Shown here: piece by piece, positions 1-5,776 of the stretch
How the letters are laid out: each line of letters opens with the position of its first letter
Numbering within the stretch: position 1 is the first letter of the stretch
Assembly: GCA_041476545.1 (NCBI GenBank)
Contig: JBGOTP010000088.1
Location: 1 to 14,979 of the forward strand
Origin: JBGOTP01 sp041476545
GTDB lineage: Bacteria > Acidobacteriota > Vicinamibacteria > Vicinamibacterales > CAVVIG01
DNA: 14,979 nucleotides
Direction of reading: 5' to 3'
Program-made: the position numbers and the translations under genes
The notes under the pieces: generated by a model
Told to the model about the DNA's origin: nothing
Databases searched by the model: none
The model's input: the letters and a program-made list of their open reading frames with translations, nothing else

Positions 1-2
1 CG

Positions 3-143
3 AGCGCGGAACTGGAGAAACAACTGTCGGTATTCGCGGTCAGCGCCGGTAAACCGTCCGCGTCACGCCCGGTCTCGCCGGCCGCCGGATCGTGCGGCAT
101 GTGCGGCGACCCGCGCGGTCCGGGATCCTGTTCGATCAACTGA
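3..143 (+). CDS. C-terminal fragment of a small Cys-rich protein, possibly FmdB-family zinc ribbon (5' end outside window)
   Basis: An open frame enters from the left edge and stops at TGA 141-143, leaving 46 codons. The visible peptide starts SAELEKQLSVFAVSAGKP and ends with a Cys-rich tail, CGMCGDPRGPGSCSIN. The pattern 'hydrophobic SVFAV, flexible Ser/Pro/Ala linker, CG-x-CGDPRGPGSC tail' resembles the end of short FmdB-type zinc-ribbon proteins, whose N-terminal CxxC...CxxC ribbon would lie upstream of the window. This recognition is from memory of the family and is tentative. The frame is the only one here that reads like a protein rather than shadow sequence. It converges on the yqgE gene across a spacer of about 110 bases. 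The role of FmdB-type proteins is not well defined (putative regulators). Confidence 0.45.
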   Translation, partial: SAELEKQLSVFAVSAGKPSASRPVSPAAGSCGMCGDPRGPGSCSIN

Positions 144-254
144 ATTCCGAGCTGCACGTATATCACGGCCGTCAGCCGTCAGCTATCGTTCACGCGGAGG
201 GACTGAAAGCCGAGAGCTGTCAGCCGAAGGCTACCTCTAACCTCCAACCTCCGT
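144..254. repeat. Convergent spacer with short direct repeats (GTCAGCCG copies and an ACCTCCA heptamer run)
   Basis: This spacer separates two converging genes and reads as short-repeat sequence rather than code. GTCAGCCG occurs at 171-178 and again at 219-226. A three-copy heptamer run follows: ACCTCTA 233-239, ACCTCCA 240-246 and ACCTCCG 247-253, ending one base before the yqgE stop codon. A small AGCC-GAA-GGCT hairpin lies at 222-232. No long stem followed by a T-run is visible, so I do not call an intrinsic terminator for either gene. Whether these are members of a genome-wide repeat family cannot be told from one copy. Confidence 0.5.
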
Positions 255-821
255 CTAATGCACGCCCCGGGATACATGCAACGCCGCGGGATCCACGCCG
301 AGGCGGCGAATGGATGCGTCCCACATGCGGTCGGGCGGCGTGCGGAACACCAGATCGGCATCCACATCGCTGAGCAACCAGGCTGACTCCTGCAACTCCG
401 CTTCGAGCTGCCCGGCCCCCCAACTCGCGTAGCCAACGATGAGACGCGTGTGCGGAGGAGGATCGGGTTCGAGGAGACGTCGCAGCAGGTCTGGGGACGT
501 AGACAGATAGAGGTCATCCGTGATGCGCATGCCGGCCGCCTCGTCCGCGTCCGCGTCGCCGCCGACGAGCATCCAGCTGCGATGCGGATCCACGGGGCCG
601 CCGATCCAGACATGAAGTTCGCGATCCGTGGCCACTGGCGGTTCGAGGTTGACCACCACGCGGCCGCTCGTCAGGAGCGGACGATTGACGACGAGGCCGA
701 ACGCACCGTCGTCGCTGTGCTTACAGAGCAAGACAACGGTCTTGTGGAAGTTGGGATCGATGAGCTGCGGCATCGACAGCAGCAGCGCGGGGGCGAGAGA
801 CGATGACCGGCCCGTCACCAT
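255..821 (-). CDS. yqgE: YqgE/AlgH family protein (UPF0301/DUF179)
   Basis: The protein has 188 residues, the usual length of the family (E. coli YqgE is about 187). Family hallmarks are visible: an N-terminal LAPALLLSMPQLIDPNFHKTV segment, VVNRP (about 44-48), WIGGPV, and the C-terminal GYASWGAGQLEAEL block followed by a conserved Trp (WLL) and VFRTPPDRMWD. AlgH was linked to alginate regulation in Pseudomonas, but the molecular function of the family is not settled, so none is assigned. The ATG at 821-819 overlaps the end of queG by 7 nt (ATGGTGA), which suggests translational coupling. No clear Shine-Dalgarno precedes it; a GTG one codon later is an alternative start. It is the last gene of the minus-strand run and ends in a repeat-bearing convergent spacer. 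Confidence 0.93.
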   Translation of the reverse strand: MVTGRSSSLAPALLLSMPQLIDPNFHKTVVLLCKHSDDGAFGLVVNRPLLTSGRVVVNLEPPVATDRELHVWIGGPVDPHRSWMLVGGDADADEAAGMRITDDLYLSTSPDLLRRLLEPDPPPHTRLIVGYASWGAGQLEAELQESAWLLSDVDADLVFRTPPDRMWDASIRRLGVDPAALHVSRGVH

Positions 822-1795
822 GTTCGCGCTTGGGGTGTCAGACCGGAGGTTTCACGGTAGTGGTTTTCGATGGCAACAGCAACGTTACGCCGAAGGCCCG
901 CCGGCTTCGCGCGTTTCATGGAACTACCGGCCAGCGCGACCCGCAGATCGTCGTCGCTCATCCGTTGGAGATCGAGCAGGGCCGGCGCATCCCACGCCGG
1001 CCTCGGCTGCCATGCCGCTTCCGTCGACACGGGCGCCGCCGCATTCCACGGACAGACTTCCTGACAGACGTCGCAGCCATAGACATGGGCGCCGATGCCG
1101 GCGCCGAGCGACGCCGGAATGTCGCCCCGGTGCTCGATCGTGAGATAGGAAATGCAGCGGCTCGAATCGAGCACGCCCGGCGCCACCAGCGCCTGCGTCG
1201 GACAGGCCTCGAGGCACAGCGTGCAGGTGCCGCACTGGTCGAACGACGGCGCATCGGCCGCCAGCGGCAGGCTGCAGATGATTTCACCGAGAAAGATCCA
1301 CGAACCAAGCTCCGGGTTGATCACACACGTGTTCTTGCCGATCCATCCGATGCCGGCGTATTGCGCGTACACGCGCTCCTGAACCGGTCCGGTGTCGACG
1401 TAGGCGCGCGCATCGAACGGTTCCGGCGATGCCGCCCGCATCCAGGTCAGCAGCGCGTCGAGCCGCCCGTCGATCACCTCGTGATAGTCGTCGCCCCACG
1501 CATAGCGCGCGATCTGCGCCCGCGACGGATCGGCGCACTCGGTCGAATACGGACGATCGGTGTTGTAGATGGTCGCTGTCACGATGACCGTTCGCGCGGT
1601 CGGCAGGACATTTCTCACGTCGGCGCGGCGATCGACCGACCGCTCGAGGTAGTCCATCGATCCGGCATAGCCACGAGCGATCCACTCGGAGAGGAATCGC
1701 AGTTCCGGGTGCGCGGCCGCGGGAGCGATCCCGCACGCGTCGAACCCCAACTCGCGCGCCTTGGTCTTGATGTCAGTGGCGGTCAGGACAAACAT
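815..1795 (-). CDS. queG: Epoxyqueuosine reductase QueG
   Basis: QueG is a cobalamin- and iron-sulfur-dependent cytosolic enzyme that reduces epoxyqueuosine to queuosine at the tRNA wobble position, the last step of queuosine biosynthesis. The 326-residue product shows VDTGPVQERVYAQ, whose Asp134 matches the catalytic acid known for the family. GWIGKNTC follows at about 150-157. Two ferredoxin-like clusters are present: CGTCTLCLEACP (Cys188, 191, 194, 198) and CDVCQEVCPW (Cys241, 244, 248), with Cys214 in the intervening RCISYLTIEHRG block. The C-terminal RAKPAGLRRNVAVAIEN motif is retained. The product is about 50 residues shorter than the E. coli or B. subtilis enzymes, and the missing part is the C-terminal HEAT-like tail. 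The ATG at 1795 has a modest AAGG about 10 nt upstream. The gene sits just downstream of a strong hairpin and overlaps yqgE by 7 nt. Confidence 0.96.
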   Translation of the reverse strand: MFVLTATDIKTKARELGFDACGIAPAAAHPELRFLSEWIARGYAGSMDYLERSVDRRADVRNVLPTARTVIVTATIYNTDRPYSTECADPSRAQIARYAWGDDYHEVIDGRLDALLTWMRAASPEPFDARAYVDTGPVQERVYAQYAGIGWIGKNTCVINPELGSWIFLGEIICSLPLAADAPSFDQCGTCTLCLEACPTQALVAPGVLDSSRCISYLTIEHRGDIPASLGAGIGAHVYGCDVCQEVCPWNAAAPVSTEAAWQPRPAWDAPALLDLQRMSDDDLRVALAGSSMKRAKPAGLRRNVAVAIENHYRETSGLTPQARTW

Positions 1796-1812
1796 GTTTC
1801 ATCGCCTTGATA

Positions 1813-1882
1813 TCACGAAGACACGAAGCACACGAAGATGCACCTAGCCAAAATACCTTCGTGTCCTTCGTGTCCTTCGTGA
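1813..1882. repeat. Imperfect inverted repeat of CACGAAG/CTTCGTG units (long hairpin) between acnA and queG
   Basis: Three CACGAAG copies lie at 1814-1820, 1822-1828 and 1831-1837. Three complementary CTTCGTG copies lie at 1857-1863, 1866-1872 and 1875-1881, with a 19-nt loop at 1838-1856. By hand I count 24 base pairs, one C-C mismatch and one bulged C. The arms are themselves tandem repeats with an 8-9 nt period. The element fills most of the 108-nt gap between the acnA stop and the queG start. No T-run follows on either strand, so it is not a classical intrinsic terminator. In the minus-strand transcript it would form a stable stem 3' of acnA and about 18 nt before queG, where it could stabilise or insulate mRNA segments. 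Compact tandem/palindromic intergenic elements of this style are often dispersed in bacterial genomes; that is inference here. Confidence 0.85.
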
Positions 1883-1903
1883 CTTCGCGAAAAGCAAGCG
1901 TGG

Positions 1904-4633
1904 CTACTGTTTTCCCACGAGCTGCCGGAGCACGTACGGCAGGATGCCGCCGTGCTGGAATGCGACGAGCTCTTCCGGTGTGTCAATTCGCACGGTCGAC
2001 GGAAACTCGATCGGCTTCTCGCCCACCGCACGCACGGTGACCGTTCCGGCCGGCCTCAGCCCCTGGGCGACACCCGTAATCGCAAAGACCTCGCGGCCGG
2101 TCAACCCGAGCGAGGCGGCGGTCGTCCCTGCCGGGAACTCCAGCGGCAGGACGCCCATGTTCACGAGATTGCTGCGATGAATGCGCTCGAAGCTTTCGGC
2201 GATGACGGCGCGCACGCCGAGGAGCGCCGTGCCCTTGGCGGCCCAGTCGCGCGACGATCCTGATCCGTATTCCTTGCCGGCGAGGATGACGAGCGGAACA
2301 CCCGCGTCCTTGTACTTCATCGCCGCGTCGTAGATGGGCATCACGTCGCCGCCCGGTTGATAGGTGGTCCACCCGCCTTCGGTCCCCGGCGCGAGCTGAT
2401 TGCGCAGGCGGATGTTCGCGAAGGTGCCGCGCATCATCACTTCGTGGTTGCCTCGACGCGCGCCATAGGAGTTGAAGTCCGAAGGCGCGACACCGTGGGC
2501 CATCAGATATTTGCCCGCCGGGCTGTCCGTCTTGATCGAACCGGCAGGCGAAATGTGATCGGTCGTGATGCTGTCGCCGAGGAGCGCCAGAGCGCGGGCC
2601 GACGCGATCTCCTGAAGCGGCGCCGGCTGCAGCGTGACATTCTCGAAGAACGGCGGGTTGCGAACATACGTGGAGTCCGGCTCCCACGCGAACCGATCGC
2701 CCGTCGGCACGCCGAGCGATCGCCACCGCGCGTCGCCACTGAAGACGTCGGCATACTGCTCGCGGAACATCGTCGCGTTGACGGACCGCAGCATGGTCTC
2801 CTGAATCTCGCGCTCGGACGGCCAGATGTCGCGCAGATACACTGGCTTGCCGCCGCGATCCGTGCCAAGCGCGTCGGTCGTCAGGTCGAGTGTCATGCGG
2901 CCGGCGAGCGCGTACGCCACGACGAGCGGCGGCGACGCCAGGTAGTTGGCCCGCACCTGCTGCTGGATACGTCCCTCGAAGTTGCGATTGCCGCTCAACA
3001 CCGATGCGACAACCAGGTTCTTTGCGTCGATCTCGGCCGAGACATCGTCGGGCAGCGGACCGCTGTTCCCGATACACGTCGTGCAGCCGTAGCCCACGAG
3101 GTTGAACCCGAGTCGATCGAGGTACGTGTCGAGCCCCGCTTGTCGCAAGTACTCGGTCACGACTTTGGATCCCGGTGCGAGGCTCGTCTTCACCCACGGT
3201 TTCTGCGACAGCCCGCGCTCGACCGCCTTCTTCGCCACGAGGCCCGCGGCGATCATGACGCTCGGATTCGACGTGTTCGTGCAGCTCGTGATGGCGGCGA
3301 TGACAACCGACCCGTGATCAAGCTGCCCCACCGCAGGCGGATCCGCAACTGCAACGCCGCTCGATGCCGAAGCGGTCGCTCCCGCCGCAGCCTTCTTCAC
3401 GCCCGCCTGAAGGGACCCGAGCGCCGACTGAAAACCGCTCTTCGCTCCCTTCAACGAGACGCGATCCTGCGGCCGCCGCGGTCCGGCCAGGCTCGGCTCG
3501 ATCGTGCCGAGGTCGATTTCGATGGTCTCGGAGTACACCGGGTCGGGATCTCCAGGATTGCGGAAGATCTGCTGCGCCTTCGCGTACGCCTCGACAAGCC
3601 GCACGCGCGCCTCGTCGCGGCCGGTCAGACGCAGATAGTCGAGGGTCATCGCGTCGATCGGAAAGATGGCGATTGTCGCGCCGTACTCGGGACACATGTT
3701 GCCGAGCGTTGCGCGATCCGCGATCGTCAGGTGCTCGAGGCCCGGCCCGAAAAACTCCACGAACTTCCCGACGACGCCATGCTTGCGAAGCCGCTCGGTA
3801 ATCGTGAGGACGAGATCGGTCGCCGTCGCGCCTTCGGGCATCGTGCCCGTGAGGCGGAAGCCGAGCACCCGGGGAATCAGCATCGAAATCGGCTGGCCAA
3901 GCATCGCCGCCTCGGCCTCGATCCCGCCGACGCCCCACCCGACAACCCCCAGTCCATTGATCATCGTTGTGTGTGAGTCGGTGCCGACAAGCGTGTCCGG
4001 ATACGCCAGTTCGCCGTCGGGCGTATCGTCCGCGCAAATCACGCGCGCCAGATACTCGAGGTTGACCTGGTGCACGATGCCGGTGTCGGGCGGAACCACG
4101 CGAAAATTCCGGAACGCGTCCTGGCCCCATCGCAGGAACGCGTAACGCTCCTTGTTTCTGGAAAATTCCAGCTCGGCGTTCAGCTGGAACGCGTTTGCCT
4201 GTCCGAAGTAGTCCACCTGCACGGAGTGATCGATGACGAGCTCGACCGGCTGGAGCGGATTCACGCGGTTCGGATCGCCGCCGAGTCGCGCGATGCCATC
4301 GCGCATGGCCGCGAGATCGACGACGCACGGAACGCCGGTGAAGTCCTGCAGCAGGACACGCGCCGGCGCAAACGACATCTCCCGCTGCGCCGCGCTCGTC
4401 ACATCCCATCGTGCCAGCGCCTCGATGTCGGCCCGCTTCACGAAACGGCCGTCCTCGTGACGCAGCAGGTTTTCGAGAAGGATTTTCAGCGAGTACGGCA
4501 GGCGCGCGATTTCGGGAAAGCCCGCGGCCTGCAGCGCCGGAAGACTGAAGAACTGGACAACGCTTCCGGGACGTCCAGGGCGTCCGCCGACCTGCAGTGT
4601 CTGGCGGGTCTTGAAGCTGTTCACGGTCGACAT
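1904..4633 (-). CDS. acnA: Aconitate hydratase A (aconitase, AcnA/IRP1 type)
   Basis: Aconitase isomerises citrate to isocitrate in the TCA cycle through a [4Fe-4S] cluster in the cytosol. The product has 909 residues, typical of the AcnA/IRP1-like branch. The cluster ligands are Cys451 (in AAITSCTNTSNP), Cys517 and Cys520 (in GYGCTTCIGNSGP). Other landmarks are DHSVQVD (135-141), VGTDSHTTMINGLGVVGWGVGG (about 216-237), and the C-terminal swivelling-domain blocks GDSITTDHISPAG, YGSGSSRDWAAKG and FERIHRSNLVNMGVLPL. Every catalytic block I looked for is intact. The ATG at 4633 has an AGAGGA ribosome-binding site that overlaps the upstream lpxB stop codon (TAGAGGA), with 9 nt between the genes, so it is probably cotranscribed with lpxB. 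A metabolic gene at the end of an envelope gene run is a common kind of read-through arrangement; no functional link is implied. Confidence 0.98.
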   Translation of the reverse strand: MSTVNSFKTRQTLQVGGRPGRPGSVVQFFSLPALQAAGFPEIARLPYSLKILLENLLRHEDGRFVKRADIEALARWDVTSAAQREMSFAPARVLLQDFTGVPCVVDLAAMRDGIARLGGDPNRVNPLQPVELVIDHSVQVDYFGQANAFQLNAELEFSRNKERYAFLRWGQDAFRNFRVVPPDTGIVHQVNLEYLARVICADDTPDGELAYPDTLVGTDSHTTMINGLGVVGWGVGGIEAEAAMLGQPISMLIPRVLGFRLTGTMPEGATATDLVLTITERLRKHGVVGKFVEFFGPGLEHLTIADRATLGNMCPEYGATIAIFPIDAMTLDYLRLTGRDEARVRLVEAYAKAQQIFRNPGDPDPVYSETIEIDLGTIEPSLAGPRRPQDRVSLKGAKSGFQSALGSLQAGVKKAAAGATASASSGVAVADPPAVGQLDHGSVVIAAITSCTNTSNPSVMIAAGLVAKKAVERGLSQKPWVKTSLAPGSKVVTEYLRQAGLDTYLDRLGFNLVGYGCTTCIGNSGPLPDDVSAEIDAKNLVVASVLSGNRNFEGRIQQQVRANYLASPPLVVAYALAGRMTLDLTTDALGTDRGGKPVYLRDIWPSEREIQETMLRSVNATMFREQYADVFSGDARWRSLGVPTGDRFAWEPDSTYVRNPPFFENVTLQPAPLQEIASARALALLGDSITTDHISPAGSIKTDSPAGKYLMAHGVAPSDFNSYGARRGNHEVMMRGTFANIRLRNQLAPGTEGGWTTYQPGGDVMPIYDAAMKYKDAGVPLVILAGKEYGSGSSRDWAAKGTALLGVRAVIAESFERIHRSNLVNMGVLPLEFPAGTTAASLGLTGREVFAITGVAQGLRPAGTVTVRAVGEKPIEFPSTVRIDTPEELVAFQHGGILPYVLRQLVGKQ

Positions 4634-4645
4634 GTCGGTCCTCTA
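4634..4645 (-). promoter_or_regulatory. acnA ribosome-binding site overlapping the lpxB stop codon
   Basis: On the minus strand the sequence reads TAGAGGACCGACATG: the lpxB TAG, the AGAGGA Shine-Dalgarno-like core sharing bases with that stop, a 5-nt spacer, then the acnA ATG. It supports both the chosen acnA start and coupled translation of lpxB and acnA. Confidence 0.6.
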
Positions 4646-5776
4646 ATGAAGGAGTAATCGTAGCACTGCCTCAGCCGCTCGTCGACTCGCACCAGGACCG
4701 CCGAGTCTGGCGCGCACTCCCGCAAGCCCTTCACGAATACGCGCGGCGCGGGCGCGATCGGTCAGCATCGATATCGCTTCGCGCGCGACGGCCTCCGGAG
4801 TCAGCGCGTCTTGAATCAGCTCGGGCACGATCCGTTCGCCGGCAATCAGGTTCACCATGCCGAAGGTGTCAATCCTCACGAGCCGGCGGCCGAGCCGATA
4901 CTCCAGCCCAGGCAGTCGATACACGACGACCATCGGTGTATCGTGAAGCGCCGCTTGAATGGTCGCCGTGCCCGACGCCGTCAACGCCACGTCCGCGGAC
5001 GCGAGCACCGCGTCCGTCTCCCCTTCGACAATCACCGTCCTCGCGGCAGACTCCGACACGGCCGCGAAAAGCGCGTCGTCCAGTTGAGGCGCGCGAGCCA
5101 CGACGAACTGCGCGCTGGGGACCTTCGCGCGGATCAGCTCACGTGCGGCCGTGAGATCAGGAAGAATCCGACGGACTTCGTCCGCGCGACTGCCGGGCAG
5201 GATCGCGACGGTCGGCGCCGCGGGCGACAGCCCCAGCCGGCGAAGAAACACGTCTCGAGAAGCGGACGGCCGGGCCAAGTCAACGAGGGGATGGCCGACA
5301 AACTCCACCGGCACGCCGGCCTTCTGATAGATCTCCGCCTCGAACGGAAAGATGACGAGGACGCGAGCGGCCACCTTGCGAATCGTCTTCAGACGTCCGG
5401 CACGCCACGCCCAGATCTGCGGACCGATGTAGTAGACGACGGGAATGCCGAGCCTCTTGAACCGCCGCGCGAGCAGGGCGTTGAAGAACTGAAAATCGAC
5501 GACGATGAGCGCGTCCGGACGTTCCCGGCGCGCCGAGGTCACCAACCGACGGAACATCCCGAGCAGCCGGGGAATCTTCGTCAGCGGCCCGGCGAACCCT
5601 CTCACCGAGGCGCCCCGATAGTCGTCGACGAGCACGCCCCCGGCAGCGGCAAACTGTGGCCCACCAAGCCCCGCGACGGTCAGTGTCGGACAGAGCGCGC
5701 GCAGCTCGCGGGTGAGCGCGCCGGCGTACAGATCGCCCGAGGACTCACCGCACGACAGCAGGAGACGCGGGCTCAC
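4643..5776 (-). CDS. lpxB: Lipid-A-disaccharide synthase LpxB
   Basis: LpxB is a membrane-associated GT19 glycosyltransferase that joins UDP-2,3-diacylglucosamine to lipid X to form the lipid A disaccharide. The 377-residue product is of normal length. Signatures are CGESSGDLYA (9-18), VDFQFFN (93-99), GPQIWAWRAGR (118-128), FVGHPLVD (159-166), LPGSRADEV (193-201), TASGTATIQAAL (266-277) and GERIVPELIQ (313-322). Residue 274 is Gln, where I remember the family usually having Glu (SGTaTLE). The start is GTG at 5776, sharing GTGA with the stop of the upstream M16/LolA-like gene, so translation is very likely coupled. Together with lpxD upstream it marks a lipid A-producing outer membrane. lpxA, fabZ and lpxC are not in the window. 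Confidence 0.97.
   Translation of the reverse strand: MSPRLLLSCGESSGDLYAGALTRELRALCPTLTVAGLGGPQFAAAGGVLVDDYRGASVRGFAGPLTKIPRLLGMFRRLVTSARRERPDALIVVDFQFFNALLARRFKRLGIPVVYYIGPQIWAWRAGRLKTIRKVAARVLVIFPFEAEIYQKAGVPVEFVGHPLVDLARPSASRDVFLRRLGLSPAAPTVAILPGSRADEVRRILPDLTAARELIRAKVPSAQFVVARAPQLDDALFAAVSESAARTVIVEGETDAVLASADVALTASGTATIQAALHDTPMVVVYRLPGLEYRLGRRLVRIDTFGMVNLIAGERIVPELIQDALTPEAVAREAISMLTDRARAARIREGLAGVRARLGGPGASRRAAEAVLRLLLH

Noticed and set aside
1813..1882. Intrinsic terminator for acnA
   Set aside because: The stem is strong, but no T-run follows on either strand and the stem is far longer than usual terminators. It is kept as a repeat instead.
1807..2040. Small open frames across the CACGAAG palindrome (HEAHEDA- and HEGHEG-like peptides)
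   Set aside because: They are translations of repeat DNA running into the antisense of acnA; there is no ribosome-binding site and no conserved protein.
2357..3976. 539-codon open frame on the plus strand antisense to acnA
   Set aside because: It reads Arg/Asp/Ala-rich with no recognisable domain, and lies opposite a full-length, motif-complete aconitase. Long antisense frames are expected in such GC-rich code.
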